Shown: positions 35,879 through 51,305 of the stretch, piece by piece
Layout: each line of letters starts with the position of its first letter
Numbering within the stretch: the stretch's first letter is position 1
DNA from: Geodermatophilus tzadiensis
Lineage (GTDB): Bacteria > Actinomycetota > Actinomycetes > Mycobacteriales > Geodermatophilaceae
Direction of reading: 5' to 3'
NCBI RefSeq assembly: GCF_003002915.1
Contig: NZ_PVTG01000003.1
Span: 124,001-188,000 of the forward strand
Length of the DNA stretch: 64,000 nucleotides
Translations under genes and position numbers: made by a program
Notes under the pieces: generated by a model
Seen by the model: the letters and a program-made list of their open reading frames with translations, nothing else
Databases searched by the model: none
What the model was told of the DNA's origin: nothing

Positions 35879-36268
35879 GTGCCCACCGCCGACCCCACCG
35901 CCGACCCCGCTGCCGTCCCCGCGCTGGACCCCGCGGTCGCCGCGCTGCTGCGCCGCGACCCCGCCGGGCTGGTCGCCGCCGTCGTCCAGCAGCACGACAC
36001 CGGCGAGGTGCTCATGGTCGCCTGGATGGACGACGAGGCGCTGCGGCGCACCCTGACCACCGGCCGGGCCACCTACTGGTCGCGCAGCCGGCGCGAGTAC
36101 TGGGTGAAGGGCGAGACCTCCGGCCACCGCCAGTGGGTGCGCGACGTGCGCCTGGACTGCGACGGCGACGCGCTGCTGCTGCTCGTCGACCAGGAGGGCC
36201 CGGCCTGCCACACCGGCGCGCGCTCCTGCTTCTCCCGCCCGCTGGAGGTCAGCCGTGCGGCTCGGTGA
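35879..36268 (+). CDS. hisI: Phosphoribosyl-AMP cyclohydrolase
   Basis: A 129-residue monofunctional HisI that opens the adenine ring of PR-AMP in histidine synthesis. The signature [37 protein letters not shown], the Mg-binding LDCDGDA and the Zn cysteines in [11 protein letters not shown] are all present. The HisE pyrophosphohydrolase domain is absent and must be encoded elsewhere. The N-terminus has a short TADPTADP repeat. It overlaps trpE by 14 nt, linking histidine and tryptophan genes. Confidence 0.95.
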   Translation: MPTADPTADPAAVPALDPAVAALLRRDPAGLVAAVVQQHDTGEVLMVAWMDDEALRRTLTTGRATYWSRSRREYWVKGETSGHRQWVRDVRLDCDGDALLLLVDQEGPACHTGARSCFSRPLEVSRAAR

Positions 36269-37772
36269 GACCAGCCCGTCGCGGGAGGAGTTCGCCGGCC
36301 TGGACCAGCCGGTGGTCCCGGTCACCCGGCGGCTGCTCGCCGACGGCGAGACCGCCGTCGGCGTCTACCGCAAGCTGGCCGGCAACCGCCCCGGCACGGT
36401 GCTGCTGGAGTCCGCCGAGCAGGGCAAGCGGTGGTCTCGCTACAGCTTCGTCGGCGTCCGCTCCGCCGGTGTGCTCACCGAGCGCGACGGCGCCACCGTC
36501 TGGCTCGGCGACCCGCTGCCCGGCCTGACCGACGACCTGCCCGCCGACCCGCTGGCCGCCGTCCGCACGCTGGCCCGCCGGCTGCGCTCGCCGCGCCGTC
36601 CCGACCTGCCGCGGCTCACCGGCGGGCTGGTCGGCTACCTCGGCTACGACGTCGTCCGGCGGCTGGAGCGGCTGCCCTCGACCGCCACCGACGACCTCGG
36701 CATGCCGGAGCTCGCGCTCACGCTGGTGACCGACCTCGCCGTCCTCGACCACACCGACGGCACCGTGCTGCTCATCGCCAACGCGCTGTCCGGCACGCAC
36801 GACGCCGCCGACCCCGGCGCGGCCTGGGACGACGCGGTCGCCCGGCTCGACGCGATGACCGCCGACCTGACCAAGGCGGTGCCGCCGGGCGTGGCCGCGT
36901 TCACCCCGGCCGAGCCGCCGCCGGTGCGCAGCACCATGGCGCCGGGGCAGTACGAGGCCGGGGTGGAGACCGTCCGCGAGCACATCCGCGCCGGCGACGC
37001 CTTCCAGGTGGTGCTGGCCCAGCGCTTCGAGACCGAGACCGACGTCGACGCGCTCGACCTCTACCGCGTGCTGCGCGCCACCAACCCCTCGCCGTACATG
37101 TACCTGCTGCGCTTCGCCGGGCGCGAGTCGCCGTTCGACGTCGTCGGCTCCTCGCCCGAGGCGCTGGTCACCGTCACCGGCACCGGCGCGGTGGTGCACC
37201 CACCGGCCGGCACCCGCCCGCGCGGCGCCACGGAGGAGGAGGACGTGCGGCTCGCCGAGGGGCTGCTGGCCGACCCCAAGGAGCGCGCCGAGCACGTGAT
37301 GCTGGTCGACCTGGCGCGCAACGACCTCGGCCGGGTCTGCGTGCCCGGCACGGTCGAGGTGCCCGACTTCATGCGGGTCGAGCTCTACAGCCACGTCATG
37401 CACCTGGTGTCGACGGTGTCCGGTGAGGTCGCCCCCGGCCGCGACGCGCTCGACGTCTTCGACGCGACCTTCCCGGCCGGCACCGTCTCCGGGGCCCCCA
37501 AGCCGCGGGCCATGGAGATCATCGAGTCCCTCGAGCCCACCCGGCGGGCGCTGTACGCCGGCACCGTCGGCTACCTCGACGCCGGCGGCGACATGGACAT
37601 GGCCATCGCCATCCGCACCGCCGTGCTGCACCAGGGCCGCGCCTACGTGCAGGCCGGCGCGGGGGTCGTCGCCGACAGCGACCCGGCCACCGAGGAGGCC
37701 GAGACCCGGCACAAGGCGCGGGCGGTGCTGTCGGCGATCGCGACCGCGGAGGGCATGCGGGAGGTCCGGTGA
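36255..37772 (+). CDS. trpE: Anthranilate synthase component I
   Basis: A 505-residue chorismate-using enzyme that makes anthranilate with a TrpG glutaminase encoded elsewhere. The Trp feedback-site motif LLES is at residues 50-53. The catalytic domain has [51 protein letters not shown] and [13 protein letters not shown] 36255 is chosen because GGAGG (36244-36248) lies 6 nt upstream and because homology begins with SPSREEF. The first gene of trpE-trpM-trpC-trpB-trpA. Its stop overlaps the next start (GTGA). Confidence 0.96.
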   Translation: MRLGETSPSREEFAGLDQPVVPVTRRLLADGETAVGVYRKLAGNRPGTVLLESAEQGKRWSRYSFVGVRSAGVLTERDGATVWLGDPLPGLTDDLPADPLAAVRTLARRLRSPRRPDLPRLTGGLVGYLGYDVVRRLERLPSTATDDLGMPELALTLVTDLAVLDHTDGTVLLIANALSGTHDAADPGAAWDDAVARLDAMTADLTKAVPPGVAAFTPAEPPPVRSTMAPGQYEAGVETVREHIRAGDAFQVVLAQRFETETDVDALDLYRVLRATNPSPYMYLLRFAGRESPFDVVGSSPEALVTVTGTGAVVHPPAGTRPRGATEEEDVRLAEGLLADPKERAEHVMLVDLARNDLGRVCVPGTVEVPDFMRVELYSHVMHLVSTVSGEVAPGRDALDVFDATFPAGTVSGAPKPRAMEIIESLEPTRRALYAGTVGYLDAGGDMDMAIAIRTAVLHQGRAYVQAGAGVVADSDPATEEAETRHKARAVLSAIATAEGMREVR

Positions 37773-38389
37773 CGGCGCGCCGGGAGCTCGGGACGGCGCT
37801 GGCCGGCTGCGCGCTGGCCGGCGCGCTGGCGCTGGCGGCCGGGGGCCAGACCTGGGCGACCGTCGACGTCACGCGACGTGCGCCGCTGCCGCCGGTCACC
37901 GAGGTCCTCAGCGGGTCCGACGTCGCGCCGCTGGTCACCGCCTCGGGCCTGGTGCTGCTGGCCGGCGCGGTCGCCGTCCTCGCCGTCCGGGGTGCCGCCC
38001 GCGCCGCGGTGGGCGTCCTGGTGGCCGCGGCCGGGGGAGCGCTCGGCTGGTCGGCGGCCCGCGTGCTGCTCAGCGGCCCGCCGGCCGCGCCGCGGGCGCC
38101 GGGGGAGACCGCGAGCACCGACCTGGCCGCCGGCTGGCCGGTGCTGTGCCTGGTCGCCGCGGTGCTCGCACTGGCCACCGGGCTGCTCGTGCTCGCCCGC
38201 GGGCACCGGTGGCCGGGCATGGGCCGCCGCTACGAGCGGGCGCCCGGCGCGGCCGCGCCGGCACCGGCCCGCGCCCGCACCGACGAGGAGCGCGCGCTCG
38301 ACGCCTGGCGTGCCCTCGACCGCGGCGACGACCCGACCGAAGACCCCGCCGACGACCCTGCGACGGGACCCCCCGGACGTCGCGCCTAG
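37769..38389 (+). CDS. Trp-biosynthesis-associated membrane protein (TIGR02234 type)
   Basis: A 206-residue protein often called TrpM and found between trpE and trpC in actinobacteria. Four predicted membrane helices: about 9-28, 55-74, 77-101 and 122-145. The external loop QTWATVDV plus a C-terminal cytoplasmic tail rich in Asp and Pro are typical. Its role is unknown; regulation or tryptophan transport has been suggested for the family. The GTG start overlaps the trpE stop. Its TAG stop forms part of TAGAGT (38387-38392), a possible -10 for trpC. Confidence 0.85.
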   Translation: MTARRELGTALAGCALAGALALAAGGQTWATVDVTRRAPLPPVTEVLSGSDVAPLVTASGLVLLAGAVAVLAVRGAARAAVGVLVAAAGGALGWSAARVLLSGPPAAPRAPGETASTDLAAGWPVLCLVAAVLALATGLLVLARGHRWPGMGRRYERAPGAAAPAPARARTDEERALDAWRALDRGDDPTEDPADDPATGPPGRRA

Positions 38390-38461
38390 AGTGGGGCCAG
38401 CCACCCGGCAGGCCCCGGAGCAGCCGGGACGGACCCCACGAGCACCCAGCGAGGAGGCGGA
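38387..38461 (+). promoter_or_regulatory. trpC upstream region with -10 candidate and nested inverted repeats
   Basis: TAGAGT (38387-38392) could be a -10 element. GTGGGG (38391-38396) pairs with CCCCAC (38434-38439), and CCCGGC (38404-38409) pairs with GCCGGG (38423-38428) inside it. No leader peptide with Trp codons is seen. GAGGAGG lies before the trpC GTG. Confidence 0.4.
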
Positions 38462-39271
38462 GTGACCGTCCTCGACGAGATCGTCGCCGGCGTCCGTGAG
38501 GACGTCGCGGCGCGCGAGGCGGCCACCCCGCTGCCCGAGGTGAAGGCCGCCGCCCGCGACGCCCGCCCGGCCCGCGACGCCCTCGCCGCCCTGCGCGAGC
38601 CCGGCGTCGGCGTCATCGCCGAGGTCAAGCGCCGCAGCCCCAGCAAGGGCGCGCTGGCCGACATCCCCGACCCCGCCGTCCTCGCCGCGCAGTACGCCGC
38701 CGGCGGCGCCCGGGTCATCAGCGTGCTCACCGAGCGGCGCCGCTTCGGCGGCTCGCACGCCGACCTGGCCGCCGTCCGCGCCGCCGTCGACGTGCCGGTG
38801 CTGTGCAAGGACTTCGTGGTCAGCAGCTACCAGGTGCACGAGGCGCGCGCCCACGGTGCCGACGTCGTCCTGCTCATCGTCGCCGCGCTCGAGCAGAACG
38901 CGCTCACCGGCCTGCTCGAGCGGGTCGAGTCGCTGGGCATGACCGCGCTGGTCGAGGTGCACACCGAGGCCGAGGCCGACCGGGCGCTGTCGGCCGGCGC
39001 CGCGGTGATCGGCGTCAACGCCCGCGACCTCACCACGCTGGCGGTCGACCGGTCGACCTTCGAGCGGATCGCGCCGGGCCTGCCCTCCGAGGTGGTCAAG
39101 ATCGCCGAGTCCGGCGTCCGCGGCCCGCACGACCTCATCGCCTACGCCGCCGCCGGTGCCGACGCCGTCCTCGTGGGCGAGGGCCTGGTCACCGCCGGCG
39201 ACGCCCGCCAGGCCGTGGCCGACCTGGTCACCGCCGGGTCGCACCCCGCCACCCCCCGCACGACGCGCTAG
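38462..39271 (+). CDS. trpC: Indole-3-glycerol phosphate synthase
   Basis: A 269-residue monofunctional TrpC (no fused TrpF domain) that converts CdRP to indole-3-glycerol phosphate. [15 protein letters not shown] (catalytic Lys/Glu), [34 protein letters not shown] and AESGVRG are the barrel motifs in order. The GTG start is preceded by GAGGAGG at 7-8 nt. A structured hairpin repeat and a new promoter separate it from trpB. Confidence 0.96.
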   Translation: MTVLDEIVAGVREDVAAREAATPLPEVKAAARDARPARDALAALREPGVGVIAEVKRRSPSKGALADIPDPAVLAAQYAAGGARVISVLTERRRFGGSHADLAAVRAAVDVPVLCKDFVVSSYQVHEARAHGADVVLLIVAALEQNALTGLLERVESLGMTALVEVHTEAEADRALSAGAAVIGVNARDLTTLAVDRSTFERIAPGLPSEVVKIAESGVRGPHDLIAYAAAGADAVLVGEGLVTAGDARQAVADLVTAGSHPATPRTTR

Positions 39272-39274
39272 CCC

Positions 39275-39329
39275 GGCCTCCCGGCAGGGACCCGCCGCGA
39301 GCCTGCGAGGGGTGGGGGGCCGGGAGGTC
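39275..39329 (+). repeat. Intergenic hairpin repeat between trpC and trpB
   Basis: Arms CCTCCCGGC (39277-39285) and GCCGGGAGG (39319-39327) are extended by the same G-U and G-C pairs as the copy at 3850. The core begins AGGGACCCGCCGCGAGCCTG and ends in a G-run. It differs from the other copy at only a few core positions, while the arms differ but stay complementary. The -10 of trpB follows immediately. Confidence 0.72.
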
Positions 39330-39331
39330 CT

Positions 39332-39343
39332 TACGCTGGGGTC
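39332..39343 (+). promoter_or_regulatory. -10 element TACGCT of a leaderless promoter (trpB)
   Basis: TACGCT (39332-39337) is followed by 6 nt and ATG 39344. It lies just downstream of the hairpin repeat, giving trpB-trpA-lgt their own promoter. Confidence 0.55.
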
Positions 39344-40689
<1,346 letters not shown>

Positions 40690-40693
<4 letters not shown>

Positions 40694-41490
40694 GTGCGCT
40701 GGAGGACCGCATCGGGGCGGCCCGCGCCGAGGGCCGCGCCGCCCTCGTCGCCTACCTGCCGGTGGGCCACCCGACGGTCGAGGACTCGATCGCCGCGATG
40801 ACCGCCGCGGTCGAGGGCGGGGCCGACGTCGTGGAGATCGGCGTCCCCTACAGCGACCCGGGCATGGACGGCCCGGTCATCCAGCAGGCCGTCGACGTCG
40901 CCGTCCGCGCGGGCGTGGGCATGCGCGACGTGCTGCGCGCGGTCGAGGCGGTCGCCGCGGCCGGCGCGGTCCCGGTGGTGATGAGCTACTGGAACCCGAT
41001 CGAGCGCTACGGCGTCGACCGGTTCGCCACCGACCTGGCCGCGGCCGGGGGAGCGGGGGCCATCACCCCCGACCTCATCCCCGACGAGGCCGGGCCGTGG
41101 CTGGCCGCCTCGGACGCCGCCGGCCTCGACCGCGTCTTCCTGGTCGCGCCGTCGTCCACCGACGCCCGGCTGCGCGCCACCACGGAGGCCTGCCGCGGGT
41201 TCGTGTACGCCGCCTCCACCATGGGCGTCACCGGCACCCGCGCCACGGTCGGTGACGCCGCCGAGCGGCTGGTGGCCCGCACCCGCGCGGTCACCGACAA
41301 GCCGGTCTGCGTGGGCCTCGGCGTCTCCGACGGCGACCAGGCCGCCGAGGTCGCGACCTTCGCCGACGGCGTCATCGTCGGGTCGGCCTACGTGCGCGAG
41401 CTGCTCGAGGGCCGCGGCCCCGAGGGCGTGCGCGCCCTGTCGGCGCAGCTGGCCGAGGGCGTCCGGCGCCGCTCGACGGTGTCGCGGTGA
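40690..41490 (+). CDS. trpA: Tryptophan synthase alpha chain
   Basis: A 266-residue TIM-barrel protein that cleaves indole-3-glycerol phosphate and passes indole to Trp[22 protein letters not shown] holds the catalytic Glu and Asp. [36 protein letters not shown] and [10 protein letters not shown] follow in the normal order. SDPGMDG replaces the commoner SDPLADG, a conservative change. The start overlaps trpB and the stop overlaps lgt. Confidence 0.96.
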
Positions 41491-42449
41491 CCCCGCTCGC
41501 GGTGATCCCCAGCCCCACCCAGGGCGTCTGGGAGCTGGGGCCGTTCCCCGTCCGGGCCTACGCGCTGTGCATCATCGCCGGCATCGTGGCCGCCTGCTGG
41601 ATCGCCGAGAAGCGGTGGGTGGCCCGCGGCGGCCGCCCCGGCGAGGTGCTCGACATCGCCGTCTGGGCGGTGCCCTTCGGCATCCTCGGCGGCCGGCTGT
41701 ACCACGTCGTCAGCACGCCCCAGCCCTACTTCGGCGAGGACGGCGACCCGCTGCGCGCCTTCGCCATCTGGGAGGGCGGCCTGGGCATCTGGGGCGCCAT
41801 CGCCCTGGGCGGGGTCGGTGCGTGGATCGCCTGCCGCCGTCGCGGCATCCCGCTGCCGGCCTTCGGCGACGCCATCGCCCCGGGCCTGCTGGTGGCCCAG
41901 GCGGTCGGCCGGCTGGGCAACTGGTTCAACAACGAGCTCTACGGCGGCCCCACCGACCTGCCGTGGGCGCTGCGGATCCACGAGTGGGACGGGCGGGAGG
42001 CGGTGCTCGGCGCCGACGGGCAGCCGATCGTGCTCGGCACCTTCCACCCGGCGTTCCTCTACGAGCTGCTGTGGAACCTCGCCGCCGCGGCCGTCGTCGT
42101 CTGGGCCGACCGCCGCTTCCGGCTCTCCCACGGCCGCGCCTTCGCCCTCTACGTGGCGCTCTACTGCGCCGGCCGGTTCTGGATCGAGCTGCTGCGCATC
42201 GACCCGGCCAACACGGTCCTCGGCGTGCGGCTCAACGTGTTCACCGCCGCGGTGGTCGGGCTGCTCGCGGTGGCCTACCTGGTGTGGCAGCGCGGCCGTC
42301 CCCGGGAGGTCCTGCACCGCGGTGAGGGTGACGACGGCGACACCCCGCCGGTCGCCGCGGAGGGGACCGGCGAGGCCCCCACCAGCACCGACGCCGACGC
42401 GTCGGACCGGGTGCGTGACCGGTCTCACGACACGCCGGGCACGCCCTGA
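41487..42449 (+). CDS. lgt: Prolipoprotein diacylglyceryl transferase
   Basis: A 320-residue membrane enzyme that attaches diacylglycerol to the lipobox Cys of prolipoproteins. Seven predicted helices. Signature stretches: FPVRAYALCIIAGIVAA, GGRLYHV, GRLGNWFNNELYGGPT (Lgt signature), HPAFLYELLWN and GRFWIELLRID. A disordered acidic C-terminal tail of about 50 residues is common in actinobacteria. It is co-translated with trpA (GTGA overlap). In this window its likely clients include the lipobox-bearing substrate-binding protein at 54 kb. Confidence 0.96.
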   Translation: MTPLAVIPSPTQGVWELGPFPVRAYALCIIAGIVAACWIAEKRWVARGGRPGEVLDIAVWAVPFGILGGRLYHVVSTPQPYFGEDGDPLRAFAIWEGGLGIWGAIALGGVGAWIACRRRGIPLPAFGDAIAPGLLVAQAVGRLGNWFNNELYGGPTDLPWALRIHEWDGREAVLGADGQPIVLGTFHPAFLYELLWNLAAAAVVVWADRRFRLSHGRAFALYVALYCAGRFWIELLRIDPANTVLGVRLNVFTAAVVGLLAVAYLVWQRGRPREVLHRGEGDDGDTPPVAAEGTGEAPTSTDADASDRVRDRSHDTPGTP

Positions 42450-42773
42450 GGGGACGCGCCGCAGCGGCGATCTGACGGCGGGGACCCGGTGTCCCCGCTG
42501 TGTACCCTCCTGTGCAGACCGCCCAGCGATCCTGGGTGGTCCTCCGTGTCGGAACCGGGCCAGCGCTGCCCCGCGGACGACGACCCCACGGCACCACCCC
42601 CGTGGGGCTCGCGAGCCGGACCTGCCCGGGCCACCGTGTCCCGGCCGGTCGTCGGCTCACCGCAGTCCTCCGCCTGCACCTCCGCCGCACCGCCCCCTTG
42701 ACCACCGGCCGGGCACCCCTGCCCCCGCCCCGTCGCCCGCGCGACGGCGCGACGGCCGACGACGGGAGTGATC
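42450..42773 (+). other. 324-nt structured upstream region of gltB
   Basis: No gene recognised. TACCCT (about 42504-42509) is a possible -10 and would give a leader of about 260 nt. Inside lies the perfect hairpin CCCCACGG-8 nt-CCGTGGGG (42584-42607), followed by further GC-rich inverted repeats (CTCGCGAG, CCCGGG). No known riboswitch class was recognised. GGGAG (42763-42767) is the gltB ribosome-binding site. Confidence 0.5.
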
Positions 42774-47415
<4,642 letters not shown>

Positions 47416-47423
<8 letters not shown>

Positions 47424-48903
47424 CTCCACGGGGTTCCTGAAGTACGAGCGGGCCATGCCGCCGCGGCGGCCCGTCGACGTCCGCATCCTGGACTGGAAGG
47501 ACGTCTACCTCTCCCGGCAGAGCGGGGAGGACGCGGTCTACCCGGTCGCGGCGCTGCGCCAGCAGGCCGCCCGGTGCATGGACTGCGGCATCCCGTTCTG
47601 CCACCACGGCTGCCCGCTGGGCAACCTCATCCCGGAGTGGAACGACCTCGCCCGCCGCGACGACTGGCGCGAGGCCATCGAGCGGCTGCACGCGACGAAC
47701 AACTTCCCGGAGTTCACCGGGAAGCTGTGCCCCGCCCCGTGCGAGGGCTCCTGCGTGCTGAACCTGCAGGACTCGCCGGTCACGATCAAGCAGATCGAGT
47801 GGGAGATCATCGACCAGGCCTTCGAGCGGGGCTTCGTCGAGCCGCAGGCCCCCGCCGAGCGCACCGGCCGGAAGGTCGCCGTCGTCGGGTCCGGCCCGGC
47901 GGGGCTGGCCGCCGCGCAGCAGCTCACCCGCGCCGGGCACGACGTCACCGTCTACGAGCGCGCGGACAAGGTGGGCGGGCTGCTCCGCTACGGCATCCCC
48001 GAGTTCAAGATGGAGAAGTCCGTCCTGGACCGGCGGCTGGACCAGATGCGCGCCGAGGGCACCCGCTTCGTCACCGGCGTCGAGGTCGGTGGCAGCGGTG
48101 AGGGCGACCTGTCGGCCGAGCAGCTGCGCGGCGAGTTCGACGCCGTCGTGCTCGCCGGCGGGGCCACCGTCGGCCGCGACCTGCCCGTGCCGGGCCGCGA
48201 GCTCGCCGGCATCCACCTGGCGATGGAGTTCCTGCCCTTCGGCAACCGGCAGGCGCTCGGCGAGCTCGACGACCCGCCGATCAGCGCCAAGGGGCTCGAC
48301 GTCGTGATCATCGGCGGCGGGGACACCGGCGCCGACTGCCTGGGCACCTCGCACCGGCAGGGCGCCCGCTCGGTGACCCAGCTGGAGATCATGCCGGCGC
48401 CGCCGGACAAGCGCGCCGAGGGCAACCCCTGGCCGACCTACCCGATGATCATGCGCATCTCCTCGGCCCACGAGGAGGGCGGCGAGCGGCTGTACTCGGT
48501 CAACACCGAGCGCTTCCTCGGCGACGACGAGGGCCGCGTGCGCGCCCTGCTCATCCACGAGGTGCGCCGGGTCGAGGGCCGCTTCGAGAAGGTCGAGGGC
48601 ACCGAGCGCGAGCTGCCCGCCCAGCTGGTGCTGCTGGCCATGGGCTTCACCGGCGCCCAGCGCGAGGGCCTGGTGGAGACCCTCGGGCTGGAGCTCGACG
48701 CCCGGGGCAACGTCGCCCGCGACGGCGAGTTCATGGCCACCGTGCCCGGGGTGTTCGTCGCCGGTGACGCCGGCCGCGGCCAGTCGCTCATCGTGTGGGC
48801 CATCGCCGAGGGCCGCGCGGCCGCCGGCGCCGTCGACACGTACCTGACCGGCAGCTCCATGCTGCCGCGCCCGGTCACCCCCACGGCGGTCGCGCTGCGC
48901 TGA
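47416..48903 (+). CDS. gltD: Glutamate synthase small subunit
   Basis: A 495-residue subunit that passes electrons from NADPH through FAD and two 4Fe-4S clusters to GltB. Cys motifs [17 protein letters not shown] and CPAPCEGSC are N-terminal. The FAD motif [17 protein letters not shown] and the NADPH motif [15 protein letters not shown] follow, and the C-terminal [26 protein letters not shown] is the FAD-contact helix. GTG 47416 has GGAGG (47404-47408) upstream. Two hairpins follow the stop. Confidence 0.97.
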
Positions 48904-48906
48904 GAG

Positions 48907-48975
48907 GGGAGCTCCCACCGAGGGAGCCCCACCGACGGCCGGGGGCCGGTCCCGCGACACCGCGGGACCGGCCCC
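48907..48975 (+). terminator. Terminator hairpins after gltD
   Basis: The first stem, GCTCCC/GGGAGC (48911-48916 and 48922-48927), has flanking G-C pairs. The second is a perfect 15-bp stem, GGGGCCGGTCCCGCG (48942-48956) with its complement at 48961-48975 and a 4-nt ACAC loop. No T-tract, as is usual in this GC range. Confidence 0.85.
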
Positions 48976-49007
48976 TGCCCGTTCCACGGGCCCACAGGGG
49001 CGACCAC

Positions 49008-49020
49008 TAGCGTTCTCCCC
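49008..49020 (+). promoter_or_regulatory. -10 element TAGCGT of a leaderless promoter (pyk)
   Basis: TAGCGT (49008-49013) is followed by 7 nt and ATG 49021. Confidence 0.6.
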
Positions 49021-50436
49021 ATGTCCCGCCGCGCGAAGATCGTCTGCACCCTGGGCCCGGCCACCAGCTCCCTCGAGCAGATCACCGCCCTCGTCGAGTC
49101 GGGCATGGACGTCGCCCGGCTCAACTTCAGCCACGGGTCGCACGCCGACCACGAGGCCTCCTACCTCAAGGTGCGCCAGGCCTCCGACCGGACCGGCCAC
49201 GCCGTCGCCGTCCTGGCCGACCTGCAGGGCCCCAAGATCCGTCTCGGCACCTTCGCCGACGGCCCGGTCACCTGGGAGACCGGCAGCCGGGTGTGCATCA
49301 CCGTCGACGACGTCGAGGGCACCGCCGAGCGGGTCTCGACCACCTACAAGGGCCTGGCCGCCGACGCCCGCGTGGGCGACCGGCTGCTGGTCGACGACGG
49401 CAAGCTGGCGCTGTCCGTGGTCAACGTCGACGGCCCCGACGTGTGGTGCCTGGTGGTCGAGGGCGGCCAGGTGTCGAACAACAAGGGTCTGTCGCTGCCC
49501 GGTGTCGCGGTGAGCGTCCCCGCGCTGTCGGACAAGGACGAGGAGGACCTGCGCTTCGCCCTGCACCTCTCGGTCGACTTCATCGCCCTGTCGTTCGTCC
49601 GCTCCCCGGCCGACGTCGAGCTGGTGCGCGACATCATGCGCCAGGAGGACATCAGCGTCCCGGTCATCGCCAAGCTGGAGAAGCCCGAGGCGGTGGAGAA
49701 CCTGGAGGCGATCGTCGAGGCCTTCGACGGGATCATGGTGGCCCGCGGCGACCTCGGCGTGGAGCTGCCCCTCGAGACCGTGCCGCTGGTGCAGAAGCGC
49801 GCCGTGCAGGCCGCCCGCGAGCGCAACAAGCCGGTCATCGTGGCCACCCAGATGCTCGAGTCGATGATCGAGAACTCGCGGCCCACCCGCGCCGAGGCCT
49901 CCGACGTCGCCAACGCCGTCCTCGACGGCGCCGACGCGGTGATGCTGTCGGGGGAGACGTCGGTGGGGCGCTACGCCATCGGCGCCGTCCGCACGATGGA
50001 GCGGATCATCGACGCCGTCGAGAGCGACGAGGCGTGGGTGCCCGACCTGCACCGCAAGTCGCGCTCCCGCTCCGGGGCGATCGTGCGCGCCGCCCGCGAC
50101 ATCGCCGAGGCGATGGGCGTCAAGGCACTCGCGACGTTCACCCAGACCGGCGACAGCGCCCGCCGGCTGGCCGCGCTGCATCCCCGGCAGCCGCTGCTGG
50201 CCTTCACCGTCGACCCGCGGGTCCGCAGCCAGCTGGCGCTGTCCTGGGGCGTGGAGACCTTCCTCGTGCCCTCGGTGCAGCACACCGACGACATGGTCCG
50301 CCAGGTCGACTTCTCCCTGCTGTCCATCGGCCGGCTCCGCGAGGGCGACCGCGTCGTCGTCGTCGCGGGCAGCCCGCCCAACACCCCCGGGTCGACCAAC
50401 CTCATCCGCGTCCACGAGGTGGGGACCGACTCGTGA
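49021..50436 (+). CDS. pyk: Pyruvate kinase
   Basis: A 471-residue glycolytic enzyme that converts PEP and ADP to pyruvate and ATP. AKIVCTLGPATSS and ARLNFSHG (nucleotide site), the B-domain, VPVIAKLEKPEAVENL (catalytic Lys and Mg-binding Glu), MVARGDLGVELP, VATQMLESMI and SGETSVGRYAIGAV occur in order. The length matches bacterial enzymes without the extra C-terminal domain. Leaderless ATG start. It overlaps the tesB-like gene (GTGA). Confidence 0.97.
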   Translation: MSRRAKIVCTLGPATSSLEQITALVESGMDVARLNFSHGSHADHEASYLKVRQASDRTGHAVAVLADLQGPKIRLGTFADGPVTWETGSRVCITVDDVEGTAERVSTTYKGLAADARVGDRLLVDDGKLALSVVNVDGPDVWCLVVEGGQVSNNKGLSLPGVAVSVPALSDKDEEDLRFALHLSVDFIALSFVRSPADVELVRDIMRQEDISVPVIAKLEKPEAVENLEAIVEAFDGIMVARGDLGVELPLETVPLVQKRAVQAARERNKPVIVATQMLESMIENSRPTRAEASDVANAVLDGADAVMLSGETSVGRYAIGAVRTMERIIDAVESDEAWVPDLHRKSRSRSGAIVRAARDIAEAMGVKALATFTQTGDSARRLAALHPRQPLLAFTVDPRVRSQLALSWGVETFLVPSVQHTDDMVRQVDFSLLSIGRLREGDRVVVVAGSPPNTPGSTNLIRVHEVGTDS

Positions 50437-51305
50437 GCGGTGGCGACCAGGCCGCCGCCCTCATGACCGTCCTCGGCCTCGAGGAGCGGGACCCCGACGT
50501 CTTCGTCGGCCGCACGCCCAGCACCCGCCTGCAGCGCATCTTCGGCGGGCAGGTCGCCGGGCAGGCGCTCATGGCGGCCGGGCTGACCGTGCCGGGGGAG
50601 CGCGGGGTGCACTCGCTGCACGCCTACTTCCTGCGGCCCGGGGACCCGCACGAGGAGCTGCGCTACCGGGTCGAGCGGATCCGCGACGGCCGGTCGTTCT
50701 CCACCCGCCGGGTGATCGCCTGCCAGCGCCGCAAGGGGGAGGACGTCGCCGTCTTCGCGCTGACCGCCGACTTCCACGGCGGCGAGCACGCCGTCGTCGC
50801 GCACGCCCGACCCATGCCGGAGGTCCCCGGCCCGGATGAGCTGCGGTCGCTGGCCGACCACGCGGCCGGCCACGGCGACCTCGCGGCGCCGGCCCTGGAG
50901 ATCAGCCGCGCGGTGGAGCAGCGCCCGCTGGCCGACCCGTTCGCGCCGGACCCCAAGTCGCCGCCGGACACCCAGTCGCACGCGTGGTTCCGGGTGGCCG
51001 GCAGGTTGCCGGAGGACCCCGCCGTGCACGCCGCGGCGCTGACCTTCGTCACCGACCTCACCCTGCTGTCGGCCGGCCTGGCGCGGGTCGGCGGCGGCTG
51101 GGGCGGCCGCTACGTCGGCGCCAGCCTCGACCACGCCGTGTGGTTCCACGCGCCGGTGCGCGCCGACGAGTGGTTCCTCTACGAGACCGACAGCCCGGCG
51201 GCCTCCTCCGGCCGCGCGCTGTGCTTCGGCAGCATCTGGACGGCCGACGGCACGCACGTGGCCACGGTCGCCCAGGAGGGGCTCATCCGGTCACTGGGGG
51301 AGTGA
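50433..51305 (+). CDS. tesB: Acyl-CoA thioesterase II
   Basis: A 290-residue double-hotdog thioesterase that hydrolyses acyl-CoAs. RIFGGQVAGQALMAAGLTV and SLHAYFLRPGDP mark the first hotdog. SHAWFRVAGRLPEDPAVHAAALTFVTDLTLL and ASLDHAVWFHAPVRADEWFLYE mark the second, with the catalytic Asp/Thr region, and GSIWTADGTHVATVAQEGLIR is the family C-terminus. It is co-translated with pyk, a pairing I recall from other actinobacteria. The last 23 bp overlap the convergent decarboxylase. Confidence 0.95.
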   Translation: MSGGDQAAALMTVLGLEERDPDVFVGRTPSTRLQRIFGGQVAGQALMAAGLTVPGERGVHSLHAYFLRPGDPHEELRYRVERIRDGRSFSTRRVIACQRRKGEDVAVFALTADFHGGEHAVVAHARPMPEVPGPDELRSLADHAAGHGDLAAPALEISRAVEQRPLADPFAPDPKSPPDTQSHAWFRVAGRLPEDPAVHAAALTFVTDLTLLSAGLARVGGGWGGRYVGASLDHAVWFHAPVRADEWFLYETDSPAASSGRALCFGSIWTADGTHVATVAQEGLIRSLGE

